This document shows, piece by piece, positions 36,611 through 44,278 of a stretch of 64,000 nucleotides of DNA; position 1 is the first letter of the stretch; the number at the start of each line of letters is the position of its first letter. The DNA lies in assembly GCF_013314535.1 (NCBI RefSeq), contig NZ_JABUAE010000001.1, positions 372,001-436,000 on the forward strand, in the 5' to 3' direction. Made by a program: the position numbers and the translations under genes. The notes below the pieces were generated by a model. The model made no database searches, had not been told where the DNA came from, and saw nothing but the letters and a program-made list of their open reading frames with translations. The stretch is from Bacillus sp. Xin1 (GTDB taxonomy: Bacteria; Bacillota; Bacilli; Bacillales; Bacillaceae_G).

Positions 36611-36640
36611 AAAAACGCTACCGAAGAGGTAGCGTTTTTT
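36611..36640. terminator. Bidirectional terminator between the two aldo/keto reductases
   Basis: A 12-bp stem (36611-36622 with 36628-36639) with a GAAGA loop and A/T runs lies between convergent genes. Confidence 0.88.
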
Positions 36641-37554
36641 TAGCGGTGTAATGTGTATGTATCAGATTTAACCACTGCTTGAATTTGTTTATATTCTTCA
36701 GGTGTTAGTGAAGATTGAATTGTAGCTTGTACATTCTCTCGTAATTGCTGAATAGAACTAGCGCCTGGAATAACAGCGGCAACAGCTGGGTCATGTAAAC
36801 AATATTGAATCGCTGTTTCGGTTAATGAATGAGTGTTTGTAATTTCTGTTACAGAAGCTAAAGTTTTTGTTAATTCGTTATAAGAATAAGAAAGATAATC
36901 TTTTTCTTTCACTTTTTCTACTTTTCTTTCATTACTGTCAGTTAATAACCCTTTCGCGAGTGGCCCGCGAGCAATTACGCTAATTTGATTGTCTTGTAAG
37001 AATGAAAACCATTCTTCGGGCCGGCGATTTAATAGACTGTACTCCATTAATATGCTAACAATGTTAGAGCGTTTTGCATATTCACGAATGACATTTGGAC
37101 GAATAGAAGAAATTCCGTACTGTCGAATGATACCTTCTTCTTTTAATTCTTCAAACGCTTCGATTGTTTCATCGATAGGATCTTCTATTGTCCCGCCGTG
37201 AAGTTGATATAAATCAATATAATCTGTTTGGAGGCGGCGTAAACTTTCCTTTGCTTGTGCCTTTATATAAGCTTTAGAAGGGTCCCAAGACCAGCCGTTT
37301 TTTTCATCGGTCCAGCGGTTTCCGACTTTCGTTGTCAGAACAATTTGATCCCTTCTTCCCTTAAGCGCTTTTCCAACAAATTCTTCATTTAATCCATAAT
37401 TGTATAAATCTGCTGTATCAAAAAAGTTAATTCCTAAATCAATCGCTTCATCGATGATGCGAATAGCTTGGTTTTCTTCTGTGCCAAGAGACATACAGCC
37501 AAGTCCCATTTCAGTAATATACAAATCTGAGTTTCCTAATTGTCGTTTTTTCAT
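36640..37554 (-). CDS. yqkF: Aldo/keto reductase, YqkF-like
   Basis: A 304-aa aldo/keto reductase of the voltage-channel-beta/YqkF branch. Asp and Tyr lie in FFDTADLYNYG, Lys in TTKVG and His in YQLHGG; the cofactor segment IPGASSIQQLREN is near residue 265. AGGAGG precedes ATG 37554. The order yqkE-yqkF-mciZ-nudF is as in B. subtilis. Confidence 0.87.
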   Translation of the reverse strand: MKKRQLGNSDLYITEMGLGCMSLGTEENQAIRIIDEAIDLGINFFDTADLYNYGLNEEFVGKALKGRRDQIVLTTKVGNRWTDEKNGWSWDPSKAYIKAQAKESLRRLQTDYIDLYQLHGGTIEDPIDETIEAFEELKEEGIIRQYGISSIRPNVIREYAKRSNIVSILMEYSLLNRRPEEWFSFLQDNQISVIARGPLAKGLLTDSNERKVEKVKEKDYLSYSYNELTKTLASVTEITNTHSLTETAIQYCLHDPAVAAVIPGASSIQQLRENVQATIQSSLTPEEYKQIQAVVKSDTYTLHR

Positions 37555-37607
37555 CGGTCAACCTCCTTAGTTATATTGTACGAAAGCGGAAGAAGGTTGA
37601 CAAACGT

Positions 37608-37736
37608 TTACTTTTTGCTTGCAGTAATCCAGTCTTGCACAGTTGCGTACTCTTTTCCATATTGCTTTAGTTTATTACGAATTTGCCAAGCCTTTCCGAC
37701 CAATGTGATGCTGTTTGGTAAAATATACACTTTCAT
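37608..37736 (-). CDS. mciZ: MciZ, mother-cell inhibitor of FtsZ
   Basis: A 42-aa peptide beginning MKVYILPNSITLVGKAWQI and ending in QDWITASKK. It matches B. subtilis MciZ in length, in the LVGKAW-IR-KLK-YG core and in DWI near the end, and lies in the same place between yqkF and nudF. MciZ caps FtsZ filaments and blocks Z-ring formation in the mother cell during sporulation. ATG 37736 follows AAAGGAG. A sigma-E-type promoter lies just upstream (37765-37793). It is short enough to be missed by automatic gene calling. Confidence 0.88.
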   Translation of the reverse strand: MKVYILPNSITLVGKAWQIRNKLKQYGKEYATVQDWITASKK

Positions 37737-37764
37737 TTTTATCACGCTCCTTTCAGTGTGGTAA

Positions 37765-37793
37765 AATGTATGAAGAACAATTAGGAAATAGAA
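37765..37793 (-). promoter_or_regulatory. Sigma-E-type promoter of mciZ
   Basis: On the minus strand TTCTATT (37793-37787) and CATACATT (37772-37765) are 14 bp apart; the -10 is a full match to CATACANT. It fits mother-cell expression of mciZ, and overlaps the upstream region of the divergent nudF. Confidence 0.75.
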
Positions 37794-37810
37794 TAGGGAG
37801 ATGAAATATT

Positions 37811-38350
37811 GTGAGTAATCTTGCAGAGAGAACAGTTGCAACTGAACCAATTTTTGATGGAAAAGTTATTAAAGTTCGTGTTGATGATGTAGTATTGCCA
37901 AATGGAGAAGTGAGTAAACGTGAAATTGTAAATCATCCTGGGGCTGTTGCTATCATCGCTGTTACAGATGAAGAGAAAATCGTGCTTGTTGAGCAGTACC
38001 GTAAGGCACTTGAAAAAGAGATTGTTGAAATTCCTGCGGGGAAATTAGAGCCTGGAGAAAAGCCAGAGGTAACAGCGATTCGTGAACTAGAAGAAGAAAC
38101 AGGATATGTATGTGACAAAATGGAATTCATCACATCTTTTTATACATCACCAGGTTTTGCTGATGAGATTTTATATGTATACAAAGCAACAGGATTAAAG
38201 AAAAAAGAAAATAAAGCAGCTTTAGATGAAGATGAATTTGTGGAATTGATGGAAGTTTCATTAGAAGAAGCTGTTGAACTTATGAAAAATCAGCGTATCC
38301 ATGATGCAAAGACGATGTTCGCTGTACAATATTTGCAATTACAAAAATAA
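37811..38350 (+). CDS. nudF: ADP-ribose pyrophosphatase, Nudix
   Basis: A 179-aa Nudix hydrolase. The Nudix box runs from GKLEPGEKPE to REELEEETG-like residues around 77-99 (EREL-EEET with flanking glycines), which binds the metal. It splits ADP-ribose to AMP and ribose-5-phosphate. Start is GTG 37811 with GGGAGATG about nine bases upstream. It is divergent from mciZ, as in B. subtilis (yqkG). Confidence 0.92.
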   Translation: MSNLAERTVATEPIFDGKVIKVRVDDVVLPNGEVSKREIVNHPGAVAIIAVTDEEKIVLVEQYRKALEKEIVEIPAGKLEPGEKPEVTAIRELEEETGYVCDKMEFITSFYTSPGFADEILYVYKATGLKKKENKAALDEDEFVELMEVSLEEAVELMKNQRIHDAKTMFAVQYLQLQK

Positions 38351-38371
38351 ACACTCGCCTAAGGCGAGTGT
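38351..38371. terminator. Bidirectional terminator, nudF / GNAT
   Basis: A 9-bp perfect stem (38351-38359 with 38363-38371) has a 3-nt loop and T-rich tail, just after the nudF stop. Confidence 0.82.
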
Positions 38372-38372
38372 T

Positions 38373-38924
38373 TTAATTAATTTTTGCATACACGCGTGTG
38401 TCACGTAAGCTGCCATCTGGAGCAAGAAAATCGTTTTCTAATGTACCTTCTAAAATAAATTCTAGTCGTTCTGCTAAAGCACATGCATTTACATTTGTAG
38501 CATCGCAGCGAATTTCAAGTCGTCTTGCACCAAGCTTATCAAAAGCAAACTGGACAGCACCTTTCACTGCTTCTGTCATATAACCTTGTTTTGTATAAGC
38601 GCTATGTAACCAGAAACGAATTGAAAACTTTGGAATATCCCAGTCTTCTGGATGAAGGGTAAGAGCTCCAATAAATGTACCAGATATTTTATCATATAAA
38701 TGAAAAGCCAATGTTTCACGAAGTAAAAATTGCCCGTGAGCTTCTCGAACGGTTTCTTCGGCAGTTTCTTCTGTCTCGGATGTAATTGACATCCATGGCT
38801 GTAAGTCTTCTAAAGAAGCTTGAACTGCTTCATATACCTCTGTTCCATCACCTGGAAATGGTTTGCGTACTTGCAGGCGCTCAGTTTGAAATAATGTTGG
38901 AAAATCTAATAATAATGGTTTCAA
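38373..38924 (-). CDS. GNAT acetyltransferase, RimJ/RimL-like
   Basis: A 183-aa acetyltransferase of the ribosomal-protein-serine/alanine type: TERLQVRKPFPGD near the N-terminus, WLHSAYTKQGYMTEA for the acetyl-CoA loop (glycine near residue 115), and DATNVNACALAERLEF. The natural substrate is not clear; relatives include YdaF/YoaA. AGGAGGG precedes ATG 38924. Confidence 0.85.
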   Translation of the reverse strand: MKPLLLDFPTLFQTERLQVRKPFPGDGTEVYEAVQASLEDLQPWMSITSETEETAEETVREAHGQFLLRETLAFHLYDKISGTFIGALTLHPEDWDIPKFSIRFWLHSAYTKQGYMTEAVKGAVQFAFDKLGARRLEIRCDATNVNACALAERLEFILEGTLENDFLAPDGSLRDTRVYAKIN

Positions 38925-38989
38925 GCAAAATCCCTCCTATTCTCTACTTTTAAGTTTAGCAAAGTGGAGCGGAATTTCAATCTTAATTA

Positions 38990-39018
38990 ATCATACTTTT
39001 TTCTTTCTTTCATACATT
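38990..39018 (+). promoter_or_regulatory. Sigma-E promoter of spoIIM
   Basis: TCATACT (38991-38997) and CATACATT (39011-39018) are 13 bp apart, and the -10 matches the sigma-E consensus fully. spoIIM is sigma-E dependent in B. subtilis. Confidence 0.78.
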
Positions 39019-39049
39019 TTAATAAGAGTGTGAACGGAGGGAAGAAAAA

Positions 39050-39697
39050 ATGTTACGAAAAACTTGGCAAGATCGTGTAATTTCTCATATACAAGAGAAT
39101 TCTTCGCTATATATATTTAATTCTGTTTTATTATTGATGGGTGTAGTGTTTGGAGCTATTCTTGTAAATAGTCTAGAGGTGAGTCAAAAACAAGATTTAT
39201 CTTTTTATTTGAATCGATTTTTTGGACAAGTTTCCAAAGGAGAATTTGCAATTGCGAGCGACATGTTTCGAGAAAGCTTCTTTTCACAATTAAAATATAT
39301 TGGATTTATTTGGCTGTTAGGAATTTCAATTATTGGATTGCCACTTATTTTTATTTTATTATTTTTAAAAGGAGTGGTTGTTGGATTTACAGTAGGTTTT
39401 TTAGTTAGTCAGCACGGATGGAATGGATTGATGTTGACATTTGTATCTGTGTTGCCACAAAATTTAATTATTATTCCGGCGTTTCTTGTTATGACAACAA
39501 TTGCTGCAAGTTTTTCTTTACGCATGATTAGGCATCAATTTATTCGGAAAATTACCGAGCCACTATTACCGTTATTAATTCGCTACACTTGTTTCTTTCT
39601 TGCTATTGGTGTGGTATTAGCAATTGCTTCTAGCATTGAAGCCTATGCATCACCGGTATTAATGAAAGAAGTCGTGGAAGTTATCAATAAAAAATAA
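39050..39697 (+). CDS. spoIIM: Stage II sporulation protein M
   Basis: A 215-aa membrane protein with five hydrophobic segments and the SpoIIM pattern VLPQNLIIIPAF near residue 145. SpoIIM, with SpoIID and SpoIIP, drives septal peptidoglycan removal and membrane migration during engulfment. ATG 39050 follows GGAGGGAAG. It sits between nudF and fur, as in B. subtilis, and carries a sigma-E promoter. Confidence 0.94.
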   Translation: MLRKTWQDRVISHIQENSSLYIFNSVLLLMGVVFGAILVNSLEVSQKQDLSFYLNRFFGQVSKGEFAIASDMFRESFFSQLKYIGFIWLLGISIIGLPLIFILLFLKGVVVGFTVGFLVSQHGWNGLMLTFVSVLPQNLIIIPAFLVMTTIAASFSLRMIRHQFIRKITEPLLPLLIRYTCFFLAIGVVLAIASSIEAYASPVLMKEVVEVINKK

Positions 39698-39705
39698 ATA
39701 CTATA

Positions 39706-39720
39706 TGAGAATAATTATCA
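39706..39720 (+). promoter_or_regulatory. Fur-box-like site upstream of fur
   Basis: TGAGAAT-A-ATTATCA matches the 7-1-7 Fur box TGATAAT-N-ATTATCA with one mismatch. It lies 23 bp upstream of the fur -35, consistent with autoregulation or control by PerR, whose box is similar. Confidence 0.6.
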
Positions 39721-39742
39721 ACTTATTTTGATTGTTTTTCTT

Positions 39743-39770
39743 TTGACAGAAGCTCTTCTTCTGATATAAT
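39743..39770 (+). promoter_or_regulatory. Sigma-A promoter of fur
   Basis: A perfect TTGACA (39743-39748) and a perfect TATAAT (39765-39770) are 16 bp apart, 33 bp before ATG 39804. Confidence 0.8.
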
Positions 39771-39803
39771 GGTGTAAGAGTGGCGAGGAGGGAGTAGTAC
39801 CGA

Positions 39804-40259
39804 ATGGAAGAGAGAATTGAACGAATTAAGAAGCAATTGCATGCAGCGAGCTATAAGTTAACACCACAACGTGAAGCAACGGTTCGTGTGCTGCTAGAAA
39901 ATGAAGAAGATCATTTAAGCGCAGAAGATGTTTACCTCCTTGTAAAAGAAAAGTCGCCAGAGATCGGACTAGCAACCGTCTATCGAACTTTAGAGTTATT
40001 ATCTGAGTTAAAAGTTGTTGATAAAATTAACTTCGGAGACGGTGTTTCACGCTATGACTTACGTCAAGAAGGTGCACAGCGTTTCCATCATCATTTAATT
40101 TGTACACAGTGCGGTGCTGTACAAGAAATTCAAGAGGATTTACTTGGTGAAGTGGAGAAAAAAGTAGAACGAGACTGGAGCTTTAAGGTAAAAGACCATC
40201 GTTTAACTTTCCATGGGCTTTGTAAAAATTGTCACGAAAATGAAACGGATGAAAAATAA
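39804..40259 (+). CDS. fur: Ferric uptake regulator
   Basis: A 151-aa Fur-family repressor. The DNA-binding helix is in LATVYRTLELL; RFHHHLICTQCGAVQE carries the regulatory histidines and first structural zinc CxxC, and the second CxxC is CKNC at the end. Its place next to spoIIM and upstream of yqzK-xerD is that of true Fur in Bacillus, not PerR or Zur. Confidence 0.95.
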   Translation: MEERIERIKKQLHAASYKLTPQREATVRVLLENEEDHLSAEDVYLLVKEKSPEIGLATVYRTLELLSELKVVDKINFGDGVSRYDLRQEGAQRFHHHLICTQCGAVQEIQEDLLGEVEKKVERDWSFKVKDHRLTFHGLCKNCHENETDEK

Positions 40260-40363
40260 CCTTTTCCTATTTAGCTAGGAAGGGTTTTTTTATTTGAGTT
40301 TAGGTATAAATTGCAGAAAGCTTGGCATATGTTGTAATAACATATATCTTGGAGGAGTTTACA

Positions 40364-40594
40364 ATGCGCCGAGCTTTAAAGTTAACTTTTGATGGAATGA
40401 AAGTATTTTTATTATTTACAGGTTGTACGATTTTGTTTTATTTCGCTATACTATGGATAAATGAAGAATATGAAAGTTATCATCGGTATGAAAAACCAAA
40501 AGAAGAGACAGTAGAAAAAGTATCAGGGAATGAGGAACCAGAAAAAGATGCTTTTGTAAATAGAATAATTTTTTTCTATGAAAATGGGGAGTAG
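40364..40594 (+). CDS. yqzK: YqzK-like small membrane protein (DUF4227)
   Basis: A 76-aa protein with one membrane segment (residues 13-31) and an acidic tail. It resembles the YqzK/DUF4227 family always found between fur and xerD in Bacillus. Function is unknown. ATG 40364 is chosen for GGAGGAG upstream. Six bases separate it from xerD, so the two are likely translationally coupled. Confidence 0.75.
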   Translation: MRRALKLTFDGMKVFLLFTGCTILFYFAILWINEEYESYHRYEKPKEETVEKVSGNEEPEKDAFVNRIIFFYENGE

Positions 40595-40600
40595 TGTAGA

Positions 40601-41491
40601 TTGGAAGATCAATTAAAAGATTTTATTCATTATATGATTGTGGAAAAAGGTTTAGCAAGAAATACAGTTGTATCCTATGAGCGAGATTTAAAAAGTTATG
40701 TGAAGTATTTACAAAATGTTGAGCAAATAAAAACATTTCATGAAGTGACAAGGATACACATTGTGAATTTTTTGCAGTATTTAAAAGAGAACGGAAAATC
40801 TTCAAAAACTTTGGCACGTCACATTGCCTCTATTCGTTCGTTTCATCAATTTTTACTTCGTGAAAGAGTAGTAGAACATGATCCATCTGTGCATATTGAA
40901 ACGCCTCAGGGCGAGCGGAAATTACCGAAAGTATTGTCAGTGGATGAAGTAGAAGCATTGCTTCAAACGCCCAAAGCGACAAGTGCATTTGGTATTCGTG
41001 ATAAGGCTATGTTAGAGCTATTGTATGCAACAGGGCTCCGTGTTTCTGAATTGATTGCATTAAATTTAGAGGATGTTCATTTAACAATGGGTTTTGTTCG
41101 TTGCATAGGAAAAGGGAATAAAGAGCGAATTATCCCACTAGGTAGTTTGGCGACAGAAGCGATTCAACGCTATATTGAAAAGGGCAGAAGGGAACTGATA
41201 GGAAAAAAAACAGTTGATGCCCTCTTTTTGAACCATCACGGTAATCGATTGTCCCGTCAAGGGTTTTGGAAGATTTTGAAACGACTAGCAAAAGAAGCGA
41301 ATATAGAAAAAGAGCTTACGCCGCATACACTGCGCCATTCTTTTGCGACTCATTTATTAGAAAATGGAGCGGATTTGCGTGCTGTACAAGAAATGCTTGG
41401 ACATGCCGATATTTCTACAACGCAAATTTATACACACGTTTCAAAAACTAGATTAAAAGATGTATATAAACAGTTCCACCCGAGAGCATAG
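40601..41491 (+). CDS. xerD: Site-specific tyrosine recombinase XerD
   Basis: A 296-aa tyrosine recombinase that resolves chromosome dimers at dif. The N-terminal SAM-like domain is followed by the catalytic domain: Arg in ATGLRVSEL, Lys in GKGNKER, His and Arg in [10 protein letters not shown] and the nucleophile Tyr in TQIYTHV. Start is TTG 40601; GGGGAG overlaps the yqzK end. B. subtilis calls it ripX. Confidence 0.95.
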   Translation: MEDQLKDFIHYMIVEKGLARNTVVSYERDLKSYVKYLQNVEQIKTFHEVTRIHIVNFLQYLKENGKSSKTLARHIASIRSFHQFLLRERVVEHDPSVHIETPQGERKLPKVLSVDEVEALLQTPKATSAFGIRDKAMLELLYATGLRVSELIALNLEDVHLTMGFVRCIGKGNKERIIPLGSLATEAIQRYIEKGRRELIGKKTVDALFLNHHGNRLSRQGFWKILKRLAKEANIEKELTPHTLRHSFATHLLENGADLRAVQEMLGHADISTTQIYTHVSKTRLKDVYKQFHPRA

Positions 41492-41515
41492 TAATTTATG
41501 CTCTTTTTTATTTTG
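41484..41515 (+). terminator. Terminator of xerD
   Basis: GAGCATA (41483-41489) pairs with TATGCTC (41497-41503), followed by six T residues. Its T-tail contains the first copy of the 13-nt direct repeat described at 41504. Confidence 0.85.
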
Positions 41516-41811
41516 TTTCGCTATTTGTGGGGAGTATGACCTCTATCTTAAGGTTCAGAGAGAAGGTAAGAAGAGAGGTGAGGAAGAACGCCTGTAAAAG
41601 CCTAATTGGTGAGAGCTTTCTATCTGTTACTTAGTCTATACAGAGCCATTTTTATTTTCCAACATATAAATCGCTGCTATGAAAATAAAAGGAGATCTCC
41701 ACTTATCTTCTTCTTTTGTTTTAACTTGGCATGGGGCAGGAAGAGGGTCTGACCGCTTCAATGCATGGCTAGATGCTCTCTCCCATCTAAAAGGAAGGTT
41801 TTTTATTTTGT
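41504..41811 (+). other. Structured non-coding segment between 13-nt direct repeats
   Basis: The 484 bp between xerD and the next gene hold no credible ORF. An identical TTTTTTATTTTGT occurs at 41504-41516 and 41799-41811. Between them are a 10-bp perfect stem TTTTATTTTC (41650-41659) with GAAAATAAAA (41681-41690), a stem CCTCT-A-TCTTA (41540-41550) with TAAGA-AG-AGAGG, an AAAGC/GCTTT hairpin near 41597-41620, and AGATG/CATCT (41771-41787). It may be a B. cereus-group intergenic repeat or an RNA gene. I do not recognise it as any named ncRNA. Confidence 0.5.
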
Positions 41812-41870
41812 ATTTATAAAGCTAACGCACAAATCTAGTAATAATAGAACGTGTATGAAAAAGTAAGTGC

Positions 41871-41909
41871 TTCACAAAAACTTCACAAACATTTCGTACA
41901 TTGTTTTCA
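41871..41909 (+). promoter_or_regulatory. PhoP-box-like direct repeats upstream of the YtkA lipoprotein gene
   Basis: TTCACA, TTCACA, TTCGTA and TTTTCA start at 41871, 41882, 41893 and 41904, exactly 11 bp apart, as in PhoP boxes of B. subtilis. TTGTTT (41901-41906) and TATGAA (41924-41929), 17 bp apart, could be the activated promoter; a TATACT at 41943 is another -10 candidate. Confidence 0.6.
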
Positions 41910-41975
41910 GCAGAAAGCTGGAATATGAACTGGTATATCCTCTATACTAAATAAAGTATAAAGGAGGAAATCATA

Positions 41976-42716
41976 ATGAAAAAACTTATAATCACTTTAT
42001 TTATTGCAATGTTAGCATTAGCTGGATGTAATACAAAGGAAGAAGATACAACAAAAAAAGAGAAACTTGAAGAAGTAAAAGTAGCTGTCCAAACAAATCC
42101 GAAAGAAATTAAACCAAATGAAAAAACAGAAGTACAGGCTCTTGTTACACAAGGAAAGGAAAAAGTAACGGATGCTGATGATGTGAAATTTGAAATTTGG
42201 AAAGATGGCGAAGAAAAACACGAAATGTTAAATGGAACGCATAAAGGAAAAGGTGTTTATGCAGTAGAAAAAACATTCCCGTCAGATGGTGTATATCATG
42301 TTATTGCACATACAAATGCACGTGAAATGCATGTAATGCCAGAAGTGAAAATAGCTGTAGGAAATGCGAAAGTTGAGGATGTAAAGAAAGAAAAAGGTAA
42401 TCATGAAGCAGGTCATGGTGAGCACAAAAGTGACACAATGATTCATCTTATGGCTGGCGACGTGAAAGCAAATGCTGAATCAACAATGAAAGTTCATTTG
42501 AAACAGAAAGAAGATGCTTTAACTGGTGCTGAAGTACAGCTTGAGATTTGGAAAGATGGCGCTGAAAAACATGAGTATATTCCAGCTAAAGAAGGTGACA
42601 AGGGCGAATATGTTAGTAAACATACGTTTAAAGAAGCTGGTGCTTATAAAGTAAAAGTGCATGTGAGAAAAGGTGAGCTTCACGAACATAAGGAAGAAAC
42701 AGTAGAAGTAAAATAA
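41976..42716 (+). CDS. Lipoprotein with two YtkA-like domains
   Basis: A 246-aa lipoprotein: lipobox LALAGC with lipidated Cys near residue 18, a charged linker, then two copies of a YtkA/FixH-like beta domain (about residues 34-128 and 150-245). Each copy contains EIWKDG-EKHE. The second is preceded by a His-rich NHEAGHGEHKSD. Relatives are linked to copper or cytochrome oxidase assembly, but that role is not shown here. AAGGAGG precedes ATG 41976. PhoP-like repeats upstream suggest a phosphate link. Confidence 0.82.
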   Translation: MKKLIITLFIAMLALAGCNTKEEDTTKKEKLEEVKVAVQTNPKEIKPNEKTEVQALVTQGKEKVTDADDVKFEIWKDGEEKHEMLNGTHKGKGVYAVEKTFPSDGVYHVIAHTNAREMHVMPEVKIAVGNAKVEDVKKEKGNHEAGHGEHKSDTMIHLMAGDVKANAESTMKVHLKQKEDALTGAEVQLEIWKDGAEKHEYIPAKEGDKGEYVSKHTFKEAGAYKVKVHVRKGELHEHKEETVEVK

Positions 42717-42742
42717 AAAGCAGCTCTAAAGAGCTGCTTTTT
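42715..42742 (+). terminator. Terminator of the YtkA lipoprotein gene
   Basis: A perfect 12-bp stem (42715-42726 with 42731-42742) has a 4-nt loop and T-rich tail, overlapping the stop codon. Confidence 0.88.
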
Positions 42743-42843
42743 ATTTTAGGGTAATGAAATATATCATAATTTCATTAGCACTTCTGTGCAGAATGGATTA
42801 CAATAGAAAGTGTGAAGAAAATAAGAATTTCTACGAAAATGTA

Positions 42844-42896
42844 TTAAAAAGAAAGCGTAAACATGTTATGATATCAGCATGAGATGTCTGACATCT
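42844..42896 (+). promoter_or_regulatory. deoB operon promoter with cre-like site and downstream palindrome
   Basis: TTAAAA (42844-42849) and TATGAT (42867-42872) are 17 bp apart. Between them AGAAAGCGTAAACA (42850-42863) fits 12 of 14 positions of the CcpA cre consensus. Just after the expected start point is a perfect AGATGTC-T-GACATCT palindrome (42882-42896), a good operator candidate. The remaining leader, 42897-43080, holds no gene I can support. Confidence 0.5.
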
Positions 42897-43081
42897 GACT
42901 TAGAAAAAACAGGGAATTTTTTTGCTTCGTTTGAAAATAGAGCGAAGAGGGTTGGAGAATGACTTGAACAAGTGGTTTAGTTAGTGGGAAAATGAGAGGA
43001 TTCTCACTGATAGCAGTTTCACTTTACAACGTTTTGCACATACTACAAGAAGTAGAACTGAACATATAGGAGGTTGCAGTT

Positions 43082-44266
43082 ATGAATAAATATAAACGTA
43101 TATTCCTAGTCGTAATGGACTCAGTAGGAATCGGAGAAGCACCAGACGCGGACAAATTTGGTGATGTAGGTTCTGATACAATCGGTCATATCGCTGAACA
43201 TATGAACGGATTACAAATGCCAAATATGGTGAAATTAGGTCTTGGTAACATTCGTGAGATGAAAGGGATTTCTAAAGTAGAAAAACCACTTGGATATTAT
43301 ACAAAAATGCAAGAAAAATCTACGGGTAAAGATACAATGACAGGTCACTGGGAAATTATGGGTCTGTACATTGATAAACCATTCCAAGTGTTCCCAGAAG
43401 GATTCCCAAAAGAATTACTTGATGAGTTAGAAGCAAAAACAGGGCGCAAAATCATCGGTAATAAACCTGCTTCTGGAACTGAGATTCTTGATGAACTTGG
43501 TCAAGAACAAATGGAAACAGGCTCTTTAATTGTTTATACTTCTGCGGATAGCGTATTACAAATCGCGGCCCATGAAGAAGTTGTACCACTTGAAGAGTTA
43601 TATAATATTTGTAAAATCGCCCGTGAGTTAACACTGGATGAAAAATATATGGTGGGCCGTGTTATTGCTCGTCCATTCGTTGGAGAACCAGGAAACTTCA
43701 CACGTACACCAAACCGTCATGACTATGCATTAAAACCATTTGGTCGTACAGTAATGAACGAGTTAAAAGATAGCAACTATGATGTAATTGCAATTGGCAA
43801 AATTTCTGATATTTACGATGGAGAAGGAGTAACAGAATCGCTTCGTACAAAATCTAATATGGATGGAATGGACAAGCTTGTTGATACATTAAATATGGAC
43901 TTTACAGGCTTAAGTTTCTTAAATCTTGTTGACTTTGATGCGCTATTTGGTCATCGCCGTGATCCTCAAGGATACGGAGAGGCGTTGCAAGAATATGATG
44001 CACGTCTTCCAGAAGTATTTGAAAAACTAAAAGAGGATGATTTATTAATCATTACAGCGGATCATGGTAACGATCCAATTCATCATGGTACAGACCATAC
44101 GCGTGAATATGTACCATTACTAGCTTATAGCCCAAGCATGAAAGAAGGCGGACAAGAATTAGCACTTCGCCAAACATTTGCTGATATTGGTGCAACTGTA
44201 GCAGAAAACTTCGATGTAACAATGCCAAAATACGGAACAAGTTTCTTAAACGACTTAAAGAAATAG
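43082..44266 (+). CDS. deoB: Phosphopentomutase
   Basis: A 394-aa manganese enzyme of the alkaline phosphatase superfamily that interconverts (deoxy)ribose 1- and 5-phosphates. Metal ligands are in [19 protein letters not shown] and TADHGNDP; the phosphorylated threonine is in [12 protein letters not shown] near residue 87. AGGAGG precedes ATG 43082. It heads deoB-punA-pdp, a nucleoside salvage operon. B. subtilis names it drm. Confidence 0.96.
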   Translation: MNKYKRIFLVVMDSVGIGEAPDADKFGDVGSDTIGHIAEHMNGLQMPNMVKLGLGNIREMKGISKVEKPLGYYTKMQEKSTGKDTMTGHWEIMGLYIDKPFQVFPEGFPKELLDELEAKTGRKIIGNKPASGTEILDELGQEQMETGSLIVYTSADSVLQIAAHEEVVPLEELYNICKIARELTLDEKYMVGRVIARPFVGEPGNFTRTPNRHDYALKPFGRTVMNELKDSNYDVIAIGKISDIYDGEGVTESLRTKSNMDGMDKLVDTLNMDFTGLSFLNLVDFDALFGHRRDPQGYGEALQEYDARLPEVFEKLKEDDLLIITADHGNDPIHHGTDHTREYVPLLAYSPSMKEGGQELALRQTFADIGATVAENFDVTMPKYGTSFLNDLKK

Positions 44267-44278
44267 GGGGATAAACAC

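Noticed and set aside
41517-41798. 6S RNA, M-box, SRP RNA, RNase P RNA or tmRNA in the gap after xerD
   Set aside because: I compared the visible motifs with what I know of each and found no match; kept as an unnamed structured element.
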